Part shown: positions 34,991 through 43,023 of the stretch, piece after piece | Layout of the letters: every line of letters begins with the position of its first letter | Numbering within the stretch: position 1 is the first letter of the stretch | Source: Pseudophaeobacter sp965641885 | Lineage (GTDB): Bacteria; Pseudomonadota; Alphaproteobacteria; Rhodobacterales; Rhodobacteraceae | Assembly: GCA_965641885.1 (NCBI GenBank) | Contig: OZ282574.1 | Location: 2,418,001 to 2,482,000 of the forward strand | Length of the DNA: 64,000 nucleotides | Reading direction: 5' to 3' | The notes under the pieces: generated by a model | Database searches by the model: none | What the model was told of the DNA's origin: nothing | What the model saw: the letters and a program-made list of their open reading frames with translations, nothing else | Translations under genes and position numbers: made by a program

Positions 34991-35593
34991 TCACCCCTGC
35001 AGCAACACCTGCGTGCGGTCCCCAGAGGCAAAACGGCGCAGCACCTCCGGGTACAACCTGTGCTCCTGGATCAAAACCCGCGCGGCCAGCGTCTCAGGGG
35101 TATCTCCTGGCAGAACGGCAATACGCGCCTGTCCCAAAACGGGGCCATCATCCAGCGCTGGCGTCACCTCATGCACGGTGCAGCCATGTTCGCTGTCGCC
35201 CGCTTCCAACGCGCGCGCATGGGTGTGCAGCCCCTTGTATTTCGGCAGCAGCGAAGGATGGATATTCAGCATGCGCCCCTGAAACGGGGCCACAAACCCT
35301 TCGGTCAGCACCCGCATGAAGCCCGCCAGACAGACGATATCAGCGCCTGCTTGCAGAATGGGTTTCACCAGTTCGGCCTCAAAGGCAGCCCGGTCACCCT
35401 TAAAGGGGCGATGGTCCACGGCCGCCGTGGCAATACCCGCAGCTGCGGCCTTTTTCAGCCCGCCTGCCCCGGCGTCATTTGACAGTACCAGACAGGGGCG
35501 GGCCGGATGGTCGCCGGTCATGCTTTCGATCAGTGCCACCATATTGGAGCCGCCTCCCGAAACCAGAATGGCGACCTTCTTCTTTTCGCTCAC
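34991..35593 (-). CDS. purN: Phosphoribosylglycinamide formyltransferase PurN
   Basis: Enzyme of 200 residues that puts formyl from 10-formyl-THF on GAR in purine synthesis. VAILVSGGGSNMVALIE starts the Rossmann fold. The catalytic Asn-His-Asp set is in MLNIHPSLLPKYKGLHTHA and GCTVHEVTPALDDGPVLGQA. Its start overlaps the purM stop by 4 bp, the usual purMN order. Confidence 0.96.
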   Translation of the reverse strand: MSEKKKVAILVSGGGSNMVALIESMTGDHPARPCLVLSNDAGAGGLKKAAAAGIATAAVDHRPFKGDRAAFEAELVKPILQAGADIVCLAGFMRVLTEGFVAPFQGRMLNIHPSLLPKYKGLHTHARALEAGDSEHGCTVHEVTPALDDGPVLGQARIAVLPGDTPETLAARVLIQEHRLYPEVLRRFASGDRTQVLLQG

Positions 35594-36636
35594 AGCAATT
35601 TGCCCGCATAGCGCATGCCCGCACCTGCCGTGACAGTGCCCAGACGGCTGACGGTCTCGCCTTCATCGTGCAAAATCGCCACCAGTTCATCGGCGCGGTC
35701 CGCCGAGACCGACAGGATCATGCCAATGCCGCAGTTAAAGGTCTTGAGCATCTCTGCCTCGGCAATGCCTCCAACCTCGGCCATCCATTTGAACACGCCA
35801 GGAAGCTCCCAGGCATCCAGATTGATATCCGCGCCCAGATCTTCGGGCAGAACCCGTGGCAGGTTTTCAGTCAGTCCGCCGCCCGTGATATGGGCCAGCG
35901 CATGCACGCCACCTGCCCGCACAGCCGCGAGGCTTTGCTTCACATAAAGCCGTGTCGGGGTCAGCAGAGCCTCGCCCAGCGCGCCCTCGCCAAAGGGACA
36001 GTCGGCGTCCCAGCCAAGGCCAGACAGCTCAACAATCTTGCGCACCAGAGAGTAGCCGTTGGAATGCACCCCATCAGAGGCCAGCCCCAGGAGCACATCG
36101 CCCTCAACCACACCTTCGGGCAGCGCTGTGCCACGCTCCATTGCCCCCACGGCAAAACCCGCAAGGTCAAAATCGCCTTTGGGGTACATACCGGGCATCT
36201 CGGCTGTCTCGCCGCCGATCAGCGCACAGCCTGAGCGCACGCAGCCCTCGGCAATCCCTTCGATGATCCGCGCGGCGGTCTCGGTCTCGAGCTTGCCGGT
36301 GGCAAAGTAGTCGAGAAAGAACAAAGGCTCGGCGCCCTGACAGACCAGATCGTTGACACACATGGCAACCAGATCGATGCCCACACCGTCAACGACGCCT
36401 GTATCAATTGCGATACGCAGCTTGGTGCCGACACCATCGGTGGCCCCCACCAGAATAGGGTCGCTATAGCCTGCGTCCTTAAGATCAAACAGGGCGCCAA
36501 ATCCGCCCAATCCGCTCATCACGCCGGACCGGTTGGTCCGCTTAGCGGCCGGCTTAATGCGGTCCACCAGGGCATTGCCCGCATCAATGTCCACACCTGC
36601 ATCTGCATAGGTCAAACCGTTCTTGCCACTGGTCAT
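35590..36636 (-). CDS. purM: Phosphoribosylformylglycinamidine cyclo-ligase PurM
   Basis: AIR synthetase of 348 residues, step five of purine synthesis. It begins LTYADAGVDIDAGNALVDRI. Visible are DGVGTKLRIA (about 67), MCVNDLVCQGAEPLFFLDYFA (about 92) and the Gly-rich ALIGGETAEMPGMY (about 137), all ATP- and substrate-binding parts of the PurM fold. It is the first gene of the purM-purN pair. Confidence 0.97.
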   Translation of the reverse strand: MTSGKNGLTYADAGVDIDAGNALVDRIKPAAKRTNRSGVMSGLGGFGALFDLKDAGYSDPILVGATDGVGTKLRIAIDTGVVDGVGIDLVAMCVNDLVCQGAEPLFFLDYFATGKLETETAARIIEGIAEGCVRSGCALIGGETAEMPGMYPKGDFDLAGFAVGAMERGTALPEGVVEGDVLLGLASDGVHSNGYSLVRKIVELSGLGWDADCPFGEGALGEALLTPTRLYVKQSLAAVRAGGVHALAHITGGGLTENLPRVLPEDLGADINLDAWELPGVFKWMAEVGGIAEAEMLKTFNCGIGMILSVSADRADELVAILHDEGETVSRLGTVTAGAGMRYAGKLL

Positions 36637-36753
36637 CTCTTGGCTCCTTCAAACTGGTTGCGCAGCCTTTATCGCAAGGTGATGCAGAAAGAAACAAGGG
36701 AATCCACCGCGCGCATCATGTCGCGCGGTAGGGCAGTGATTTTCAGAGCCAGT

Positions 36754-36810
36754 GCTACCCTATTGGCAAAACTGCCAAGGGGGCTACCTTATTGGCCAAA
36801 CTGCCAGGGG
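36754..36810. repeat. 29-bp tandem duplication at the end of the MBL gene
   Basis: GCTACCCTATTGGCAAAACT (start of the unit at 36754) returns at 36783 as GCTACCTTATTGGCCAAACT. The full units of about 28 bases differ at few positions. The stop of the MBL gene (36789) is within the second copy, so the last residues of the protein (APWQFGQ) are encoded in the repeat. Confidence 0.85.
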
Positions 36811-37766
36811 GCCGCCTGATAGCGATAGCCCTCTCCTGCCCGCTTCACCTGCCCCAGGCCGGGAAAGTCGAGATGCATGCCCGTCACCAGCAGGTTGTCG
36901 ACCACGGCGCGATCCATCATCTGACGCCGGGTAGTGGCTGTCTGTTGCGCGTCGGTATCAAAGGTTATGGTCCAGTCCGGGTAGGTGAACTGCAACGCCG
37001 TCATATGCACAAGATCCCCCCAGATAAGCAGAGATTCGGAGCCCCCATCCAGCATAAAGCCGGTATGCCCCGGCGTGTGCCCCGGCAAGGGTACAGCAAT
37101 CAGGCCCGGCACGGCCTCAGCTTCGCCTTTGATCAGCTTCAGGCGATCCTTATAGGGGGCCACCGCCATGCGGGCCGCGTGGAAAAAGCCCTGACTACCC
37201 TTAGGCACGCCCGCAAGGATCGCGTCATCATGCCAAAAGCCCCATTCGACGTCAGAGACCACCAATTCGGCATTGGAAAATGCAGCGCTGCCATCGCGCA
37301 GCAGCAGGCCTCCGGTATGATCGGGGTGCAAGTGGGTCATCACCACGGTGCTGATCTGCTGCGGCGTCACGCCCGCAGCTGCCAAAGCACTGTGCAACCC
37401 GCCCAGCGCCGGGCTCATCTGCGGTGTGCCGCCGGTATCAACCAATGTGTATGTCCCGCCGCGTTCAACCAGATAGCCATTCACCGGCACCTGCAGAGAA
37501 CTGTCTTTGAGCTGATACAAGGTCCCCTTTAGGGCTGAACTGGCCTTGTTGGCGTCAAAGCCAGGGATCAACTGCGTACCCAGCGGCAGATGCCCGTCCA
37601 GCAGTGCAGTCACTGTGGCCTCGCCAATCTTGAACCGGTGAAACGCAGAGGCCGCAGAAGCTGTGGCAGAAGCATCGGCAGAGGCATTGGCCGCAGCAGG
37701 CAGGGTTGCGGCGGCAACAGGTGCAGCTGCAAGGGCTTGTAGCAGGTGTCTACGATTGATCGTCAT
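36789..37766 (-). CDS. Exported metallo-beta-lactamase-fold hydrolase
   Basis: Protein of 325 residues. The N-terminus MTINRRHLLQALAAAPVAAA is a Tat-like signal (RRHLL) followed by a hydrophobic stretch and AANASADA cut region, so it should be periplasmic. The zinc motif is HLHPDHTGG (about residue 140). LPGHTPGHTGFML, then WGDLVH, supply the other metal ligands. Lactonase-like or quorum-quenching members look alike, but so do many other hydrolases. The ATG at 37766 puts the signal at the start. It is divergent from a LysR gene that may control it. Confidence 0.88.
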   Translation of the reverse strand: MTINRRHLLQALAAAPVAAATLPAAANASADASATASAASAFHRFKIGEATVTALLDGHLPLGTQLIPGFDANKASSALKGTLYQLKDSSLQVPVNGYLVERGGTYTLVDTGGTPQMSPALGGLHSALAAAGVTPQQISTVVMTHLHPDHTGGLLLRDGSAAFSNAELVVSDVEWGFWHDDAILAGVPKGSQGFFHAARMAVAPYKDRLKLIKGEAEAVPGLIAVPLPGHTPGHTGFMLDGGSESLLIWGDLVHMTALQFTYPDWTITFDTDAQQTATTRRQMMDRAVVDNLLVTGMHLDFPGLGQVKRAGEGYRYQAAPWQFGQ

Positions 37767-37902
37767 AAGAAACTCCAATATGTCGGAACCAGTATTTGGG
37801 TTCGATACAGAGTTAGGCTGGTCTCTCCCCGGCATGTAGGGAGACGATGCCGATATCCCTTATCAGTAATGCTTATATGCAAAGCCACAGAAAGGGCGGA
37901 TC

Positions 37903-38838
37903 ATGGACAGGCTGGGACTTCTGGAAACCTTTACCATTGCCCTGGACGAAGGCAGCCTCAACCGCGCCGCCCAGCGCCGCGGCTTGAGCCAGCCTGCGGT
38001 CAGCCTTCAGATCAAGCAACTGGAGGGGCTCTTTGGACAACAGCTGTTATTGCGCAGCGCCACAGGCGTGAAGGCAACCCGGGCCGGTCAGCTGGTCTAT
38101 GCCCAGGGCCTGACACTGCTGTCCGGCTATGAACGTATGCGTGCCGAGCTTAGCGCGCTGGAAGACAGTGTCTCTGGCACCTTTAGGGTCAGCACCAGCA
38201 CCTTCTTTGGCCGCATAATCCTGGGTCCGGTGCTGCTGGACATAAACCAGGCCTACCCTGACCTCGATATTGTGATGAAACTGGAAGACCGTCTGATTGA
38301 CGTTGTACGCGAAAATATTGACCTGGCGATCCGCTCTGGCACCCTGGGAGAGACCGAGGGCACGGCGCGCAAGATTGCACAGATGGAAACTGTGCTCTTT
38401 GCCACCCCTGCCTACCTTGACCAGGCGGGGCGCCCCGAGGGGCCTGACGACCTGAAACGGCTGAAGTTCATCCAGCACCATGAGGATCAGACCGGCGGCT
38501 ACTTTTCATTGATGCGCAATGGTGTCGAATATCAGGCGCCGGTCCACGTAGGGTTTACCGCCGATGACCCCGACCTGATTATCCGCGCTGTGACCAATCA
38601 GACCGGCTATGCCCGTGCACCGCGCCTGTTTCTTGAAGAGGCTTTGCAAGACGGACGCTTTGAAGCGGTGCTGCCCGCCTATCAGCCCCAGAGCAAGGAT
38701 ATCTTTGCGGTCTACCCCTCCCGGCACAGCTTTGACAAACGCCATGAGGTGGTGATCAACAGCCTTATGGCGCGCCTGGAGGCAATGCATGTTGCATCAA
38801 TCGCGCGCAGGCACCCTCCAACTGCAATCATGGCTTGA
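37903..38838 (+). CDS. LysR-family transcriptional regulator
   Basis: Regulator of 311 residues. The HTH is LETFTIALDEGSLNRAAQRRGLSQPAVSLQIKQ in two parts (residues 6-40). The C-terminal domain shows the usual IDLAIRSGTLGE segment (about 125). It is divergent from the MBL-fold hydrolase gene over 136 bp, the common placing of LysR regulators and their targets. A near-palindrome TGCTTATATGCA at 37870-37881 could be part of its site. The inducer is unknown. A tRNA gene follows 35 bp behind. Confidence 0.92.
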   Translation: MDRLGLLETFTIALDEGSLNRAAQRRGLSQPAVSLQIKQLEGLFGQQLLLRSATGVKATRAGQLVYAQGLTLLSGYERMRAELSALEDSVSGTFRVSTSTFFGRIILGPVLLDINQAYPDLDIVMKLEDRLIDVVRENIDLAIRSGTLGETEGTARKIAQMETVLFATPAYLDQAGRPEGPDDLKRLKFIQHHEDQTGGYFSLMRNGVEYQAPVHVGFTADDPDLIIRAVTNQTGYARAPRLFLEEALQDGRFEAVLPAYQPQSKDIFAVYPSRHSFDKRHEVVINSLMARLEAMHVASIARRHPPTAIMA

Positions 38839-38873
38839 CCTTCCCGCAGCCTTTTTCTAACCACGTCCCCAGC

Positions 38874-38949
38874 GGGCCTGTAGCTCAACGGTTAGAGCAG
38901 AGCGCTCATAACGCTTTGGTTGCGGGTTCAAATCCTGCCGGGCCTACCA
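38874..38949 (+). tRNA. tRNA-Ile2 (anticodon CAT)
   Basis: A full cloverleaf of 76 bases with encoded CCA. The acceptor GGGCCTG pairs with CGGGCCT (two wobbles), D-stem GCTC/GAGC, anticodon stem GAGCG/CGCTT around loop CTCATAA, and T-arm GCGGG/CCTGC with loop TTCAAAT. The anticodon CAT could mean Met or, after lysidine change, Ile. The acceptor stem equals that of tRNA-Ile(GAT) in related bacteria, and it lacks the initiator C1:A72 mispair, so tRNA-Ile2 is preferred over elongator Met. Confidence 0.9.
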
Positions 38950-39098
38950 TCACCGCTAAAAACTCAATGTTTTCAATAAAATGAGTGTATCGTGCATTGA
39001 AAGCACCGCCTCATAAGTTTCAATGAGTTAGATTGAAGGTGTACCGCAGTTTTGATGAGTGGAAACTGAGAATCTTCCTCAAGCACAAAATTTTACTT

Positions 39099-39386
39099 CT
39101 AGGTATCGTCTGGCAAAGTGGCATGCTCGACGGGAATGATTTGAGCAATGAACTGCATCTTTTTCGCAGATCCGCGTGGGTAGACTATCCGGTATTCCTG
39201 GACGTTTTTCTGACGACAGGCAGCGCAGCGCATCCTGTCAACCGCAAAGCCCACGCTCACTTGATCACCCAAGGCTTTAATCACCTCCGACACCCAGACC
39301 GACTGGTCATGGTTTCCATTCCCTGTGTTGCCCACATGGATGATCGTGTAGCTGCCTGTCCGGTCGGCGATCCACGCAGCCTGCAC
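39099..39386 (-). CDS. Hypothetical protein, possible partial zinc-ribbon remnant
   Basis: No confident family. From a GTG at 39386 the frame gives 95 residues. The part SEVIKALGDQVSVGF followed by DRMRCAACRQKNVQEYRIVYP resembles small alphaproteobacterial zinc-ribbon proteins, but only one Cys-x-x-Cys pair is left. There is no ribosome-binding site. A terminator lies directly upstream, so it would need its own promoter. It may be a decayed gene. The surrounding 38950-39400 stretch has lower GC than the flanks and no other supported gene. Confidence 0.3.
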   Translation of the reverse strand: MQAAWIADRTGSYTIIHVGNTGNGNHDQSVWVSEVIKALGDQVSVGFAVDRMRCAACRQKNVQEYRIVYPRGSAKKMQFIAQIIPVEHATLPDDT

Positions 39387-39387
39387 G

Positions 39388-39414
39388 CAAAGAAAAACCC
39401 CGCGGGAGCGGGGT
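39388..39414 (-). terminator. Rho-independent terminator of the small secreted-protein gene
   Basis: ACCCCGC (39397-39403) pairs with GCGGGGT (39408-39414) around loop GGGA. On the minus strand it is followed by TTTTCTTTG. It lies 28 bp past the stop of the gene at 39442-39840. Confidence 0.85.
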
Positions 39415-39441
39415 GATGCATGTACTACTCTGTGGGCGCTA

Positions 39442-39840
39442 TTACAGTCCGTCCGGTAACCGCTCACGGAAAGACCAGACCTTGTCTATTCGGCCGGAAC
39501 CACAATAGCCCCAAAACATCTGGATGCCCGGATAAGTATCACTATTTGAAAGTTCCAGTCGGCCCCAATGATAACTACCCTCAAAGGGAAAATCACAAGG
39601 CTGGTCTGACTTATCTTCTAGCCAGAAGCCAACAAACACATGACCATCAAATTCGAGGCCAAAGAAACCATTGTCTTCGGTGTAGGTGCCTTCATAACCA
39701 TATTGATTGGGCATCACCCAGACTTCACCCCAATTGGTGTCCCAAGCGCCGCCGAAAGTCTCTATCGTTGCCCAGTCTTGTGAATGAACCGGATGAGCAG
39801 CCAAGAGTGAGAAGGCCGCTGCTATGATCGTATGTTTCAT
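39442..39840 (-). CDS. Small secreted protein of unknown function
   Basis: Protein of 132 residues with a signal peptide (MKHTIIAAAFSLLAAHPVHS, then QDWATIETF). The mature part of about 112 residues is rich in Trp, Gly, Tyr and Phe (GGAWDTNWGEVWVMPNQYGYEG; GLEFDGHVFVGFWLEDKSD) and has two cysteines (CDFPF and WGYCGSG) that may pair. The pattern suggests a small beta-barrel or lipocalin-like fold that holds or covers a ligand. It has its own terminator. It lies in the lower-GC accessory stretch between tRNA-Ile2 and the IS110 element. Confidence 0.7.
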   Translation of the reverse strand: MKHTIIAAAFSLLAAHPVHSQDWATIETFGGAWDTNWGEVWVMPNQYGYEGTYTEDNGFFGLEFDGHVFVGFWLEDKSDQPCDFPFEGSYHWGRLELSNSDTYPGIQMFWGYCGSGRIDKVWSFRERLPDGL

Positions 39841-39928
39841 TCGAGCCTCTGTCGTTGGGTTTGCCGCTGATTTAGGACTATAGTTTCCACTCCCGCGCAG
39901 CTGTGGGTCAACTCATTTCAATCAAGCA

Positions 39929-40075
39929 TCAGAGTCCGATGTTTGCTTCCAGCCAAATTTTGCGCTGGAGGTTGTGGGGGTAAGTGCCAATCCCTGGACT
40001 TTGCAATGCCCGCTTCTCTAATTGGGTGTTTGGGTCAAGCTCGTTTTCCTTGTTCTCTGGGTCATTGTCACTCAT
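39929..40075 (-). CDS. Possible small hypothetical protein
   Basis: A frame of 48 residues beginning MSDNDPENKENELDPNTQL and ending RKIWLEANIGL. It is acidic at the front and has no known domain. There is no strong ribosome-binding site (CCCGG before the ATG). Kept with low confidence because the composition is protein-like and it sits in an otherwise empty stretch next to the IS110 element. Confidence 0.3.
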   Translation of the reverse strand: MSDNDPENKENELDPNTQLEKRALQSPGIGTYPHNLQRKIWLEANIGL

Positions 40076-40264
40076 CCGGGTCACACTTCTCTTCGCAGTC
40101 TGGTTGATGCTTTGATTGCACCGCTGCACGCATGTGTTGGATCGGCAGTGGAGAGCCTTACTTCCTGGCGCGCTTCAAGATGCGCTGCGAACTTTTTCGG
40201 CTTCTTCCACGAACCTCGTCCGGTGAGGACGACCCCGTTAGAATTGGGTAGTTGGCGTTTTAGA

Positions 40265-41302
40265 TCATGCCGTGCCTCCCACCTGGTCCTGACGGAATTC
40301 CGTGCCATCAATCCACATGCGATGGAGCAGAACGGCTAACTTTCGCGCTACAGCAACAACCGCTCTGCGTCGACCCTTGGTACGCATCAAGCGCATTCCC
40401 CAAGACTTGATTTGCGATTGCGCCATACTTCGCATGAGCAGCGCATTGCCCGCTGCGTAAAGTGCAGCACGGACATCACTGTCCCCAGCCTTTGATATGC
40501 GGCCTGGGTTGTCATGTTCTCCCGATTGGTATCGTCGAGGCGTAAGTCCAAAATGCGCGCCCACCGTACGGGACCTTTTGAACCGCGTGGGATCATCGAC
40601 AGCCGCTTTAAAGGTCAGTGCTGCAATGGGTCCAACTCCAGGAACCGTCATCAATCTCAGGCAGACCTCATCATGGCTAGCGGCCCGTTTGACCCGCCGG
40701 TCCAGCTCCAGATATTGCTGATACAGCGCTACCCTTGCGTCGAGTAGCGGGACAAGGGCATGTGCCAGAACATCATCCATTTCGATTATAGGACGCACGA
40801 TACCATCAAAGCTGCCATGCGAGACGGATTTGGGCAGGCGGATGCCAAATATCTTCAACAATCCACGGGTTTCATTTGCCAGATCCATCGTCTTCTTAAG
40901 CAACGCCTTACGTGTACTGAGCAGCGCGCGAAGGCCATGAGCCTCTCGGCTCTTCATATGAACCGGGCTGAACCAACCTGTGCGCAGAACATGCGCGATG
41001 CCCCTAGCATCATTCTTATCGGTCTTGTTTCTCATCGCTGATAGGGCTGCGTTCACCTGCCGCGCCTCCATGCAAACCACATCAAAACCTGCAGCCTGAA
41101 GTCCAAAGTAAAGATGTTGGCTCATCGTTCCGGCTTCTAAGCCGACACGTTCTATCGGAAATTCGAACTCAGAAAGGCACTCTGTAATGTCATTGACCTC
41201 GCAGGCCAGCTCGCGCTCTAGAAGGACATTGCCCTTTGTATCCACAATACAGAGCGCACATGACCGAAGCGAAATATCGAGTCCAACAAAGTAGTCCATC
41301 AT
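40265..41302 (-). CDS. IS110-family transposase (RNA-guided DEDD recombinase)
   Basis: Complete transposase of 345 residues. The RuvC-like N-terminal domain carries the DEDD residues in YFVGLDISLRS (about residue 9), VGLEAGTMSQ (about 60) and MRNKTDKNDARGIAHVL (about 98). The C-terminal Tnp domain has the HhH-like LMTVPGVGPIAALTFKAAV, then VGAHFGLTPRRYQSGEHDNPGRISKAGD with the serine expected to attack DNA. No frameshift or stop is seen, so it may be active. ATG codons at 41302 and 41299 are both possible. IS110 transposases are guided by an RNA made from the non-coding end of the element, here likely the region upstream of this gene. Confidence 0.93.
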   Translation of the reverse strand: MMDYFVGLDISLRSCALCIVDTKGNVLLERELACEVNDITECLSEFEFPIERVGLEAGTMSQHLYFGLQAAGFDVVCMEARQVNAALSAMRNKTDKNDARGIAHVLRTGWFSPVHMKSREAHGLRALLSTRKALLKKTMDLANETRGLLKIFGIRLPKSVSHGSFDGIVRPIIEMDDVLAHALVPLLDARVALYQQYLELDRRVKRAASHDEVCLRLMTVPGVGPIAALTFKAAVDDPTRFKRSRTVGAHFGLTPRRYQSGEHDNPGRISKAGDSDVRAALYAAGNALLMRSMAQSQIKSWGMRLMRTKGRRRAVVAVARKLAVLLHRMWIDGTEFRQDQVGGTA

Positions 41303-41316
41303 CTATCTCCCTTGTT

Positions 41317-41466
41317 CACAGCTATCCTGTGATCATACTGGGAACTCGACCTCAAAATAGAGGTAGCCCAATTACGCATACTTCCTGCGCTTTGCTGACC
41401 TTGGTGCGCAGCGTAGCATGTGGGTTTCGGTCAGGGTGTCAGAACGACCGGCCTGTGGCGCTACGC
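41317..41466 (-). ncRNA. Candidate IS110 bridge RNA
   Basis: The 5' non-coding end of IS110 elements encodes a bridge RNA with loops that pair with target and donor DNA. Here, read on the minus strand, GCGTAGC (41466-41460) pairs with GCTACGC (41417-41411) over seven perfect positions. It encloses an inner stem CGGTC/GACCG (41450-41446 with 41432-41428), leaving an internal loop of about 10 bases on each side. Next come CTGCGC/GCGCAG (41411-41385) with a 15-base loop, ACCTC/GAGGT (41364-41349) and CACAG/CTGTG (41331-41317). The stem-internal-loop-stem shape is what bridge RNAs show. Ends and pairing partners are not established. Confidence 0.5.
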
Positions 41467-41629
41467 GTATTGAACAGAATGTAGGTCTGCGCTGCTACGG
41501 CACACCAGCCGCGAGAGAGCCAGCCAGTAAACCGTAGTCCTTCGTCCGCGCCTGACTTTACCATTTATTAGCTGCGAATGAGGAATATGCCAAACAGTCG
41601 CATTTGCTTCAAATATGGGAAATTAAAAG

Positions 41630-42874
41630 TTGCCTGAAAATCAATCGCCTCCTCTGCCCCAAGAACACTGTCATCAAGACCCCCATGACGCAGAAAGGCT
41701 GGTCAGTCTCGCAAAATCCGAACCCCTGGGTGATGGCGGCATTCGAACGTCTCAGCTTCTCTCAGAGGCCCTGACTATAGATCCACACCACCACGAAGCG
41801 CAGTTGTTGCAGGAGCGGCTGCACCAGACATTCGTGCCCCGCTGGCATTTTCCAATGCTCGCCGACCGGGCCCGCAATAGCGCCTACGCAAAGGCCATTG
41901 CGACAAAAGTAAAACCCGGTGACGTGGTCCTCGATATCGGTTGCGGCGCCGGTTTGACAGCAATGCTGGCGGCCCGCGCAGGTGCAAAACATGTCTACAC
42001 CTGCGAGCAGCAGCCCCTGATCGCGCAGGCGGCAGAGCGCGTCATTGCGCAAAACGGTCTGAGTGACCGCATTACCGTCATCCCGAAATGGTCGCATACT
42101 ATTGTCGTTGGCGTCGACATCCCGGAGGCGGCAGATGTTGTGATTTCAGAAATCGTCGATACAGTTTTGCTCGGCGAAGGCGCGCTTGCTACCCTGACCC
42201 ATGCAATGTCGGCGCTTGCCAAGCCACAGGCCCGGGCGATCCCTGAACGGGGAACACTGATCGCGCATCCCGTGGAAAGCGGCAAACTGCTGGATATGTG
42301 GCGGCCACAAGAGGCCGAGGGCTTTGATCTGAGTGCGTTTCATCGCTTTGCAGGCGTCGCTCAGTTGACTCCAAACGACTTTGAGGCCTGCGCGCTTCGG
42401 CCTTTGGGCCCGGCAACAGACCTGTTTCAGTTTGATTTCACCAGGCCAAACATAAATCCGGCACGCACAACAAAAGATCTCGCCTGCACGGGCCCGGGCA
42501 CCATCCATGCGGTCCTGGTCAGTTTCAAGATGGAGCTGGCGCCCGGCATTCAGGTGACAAATGGGTTGAATTCCGGCGGGCACTGGGGCCGTACAGCCTT
42601 CCTGCTCGACAGCCCAAAAGCTGCAAAACCAGGCGATCGTTTGACAGTTACCGCGCAGCATGATGCGTCGCAACTGAGCCTCTCTGTGCACGACACCCCA
42701 TCCCGCGCCGACAATGCCGACAGTGCCGATCACGCCCCTGTCTGGATGAACCCAGCGTGGAAGCTGCGCCCGTCTCAGCAGCAGGATGACGACAGCCTGC
42801 CGCCTGCCTCAGACCCAGTCTGGAATTCTTCAGAGGCCCAGGGCGCCGCAAACGGGCGTCCTTCGTATCACTAG
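41630..42874 (+). CDS. PRMT7-like class I SAM methyltransferase
   Basis: Protein of about 414 residues from a TTG at 41630 (the nearest upstream in-frame ATG is cut off by a stop). A TPR-like N-terminal segment (ERLVSLAKSEP...LLSEALTIDPHHHEAQLL) precedes FVPRWHFPMLADRARN, typical of PRMT-like proteins. SAM motif I is VVLDIGCGAGLTAMLAARAG (about 100). The region ISEIVDTVLLGEGAL corresponds to the PRMT7 double-E loop (usually ELFDTELIGEGAL), and GGHWGRTAFLL resembles the THW-loop region. It may methylate arginine in proteins; a different target cannot be excluded. It lies just beyond the IS110 element and before an 11-bp inverted repeat. Confidence 0.75.
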   Translation: MPENQSPPLPQEHCHQDPHDAERLVSLAKSEPLGDGGIRTSQLLSEALTIDPHHHEAQLLQERLHQTFVPRWHFPMLADRARNSAYAKAIATKVKPGDVVLDIGCGAGLTAMLAARAGAKHVYTCEQQPLIAQAAERVIAQNGLSDRITVIPKWSHTIVVGVDIPEAADVVISEIVDTVLLGEGALATLTHAMSALAKPQARAIPERGTLIAHPVESGKLLDMWRPQEAEGFDLSAFHRFAGVAQLTPNDFEACALRPLGPATDLFQFDFTRPNINPARTTKDLACTGPGTIHAVLVSFKMELAPGIQVTNGLNSGGHWGRTAFLLDSPKAAKPGDRLTVTAQHDASQLSLSVHDTPSRADNADSADHAPVWMNPAWKLRPSQQQDDDSLPPASDPVWNSSEAQGAANGRPSYH

Positions 42875-42891
42875 AAACCACCAGCCCTGTA

Positions 42892-42944
42892 AACACCCCC
42901 ATTAAAGCGCGGCTTACCCCAAGCGGCGCCTTGATGGGGGTGTT
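42892..42944. repeat. Inverted repeat after the methyltransferase gene
   Basis: AACACCCCCAT (42892-42902) and ATGGGGGTGTT (42934-42944) are perfect complements, with a partly paired interior (AAGCGC..GCGCCTT). It may act as a terminator for genes from both sides, but no T-run follows. Confidence 0.6.
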
Positions 42945-43023
42945 CACTCTGCCTGGCTGAGCAAAATCAAACAGAGCGTAGTCGGCCCCCAGGGACGCTT
43001 CTTTCGGCAGCCAAAAATACCAA

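Larger units (their letters stand above)
40265..41470 (-). mobile_element. IS110-family insertion sequence (ends not resolved)
   Basis: Contains the transposase gene and the structured leader upstream of it. IS110 elements lack terminal inverted repeats and target-site duplications, so the ends cannot be placed from one copy; a second copy or an empty site is needed. Limits given are the transposase stop and the outer arm of the last leader stem. The true right end may lie up to about 100 bp further (towards 40165). Confidence 0.6.

Noticed and set aside
40081..40311. 76-codon frame on the minus strand overlapping the end of the transposase gene
   Set aside because: It overlaps the certain IS110 transposase in another frame, and its basic, low-complexity product matches nothing.
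38874..41629. Island with att sites at tRNA-Ile2
   Set aside because: No second copy of the tRNA 3' end was found by eye in the window, and no tyrosine integrase is present. Only the change in composition is supported.
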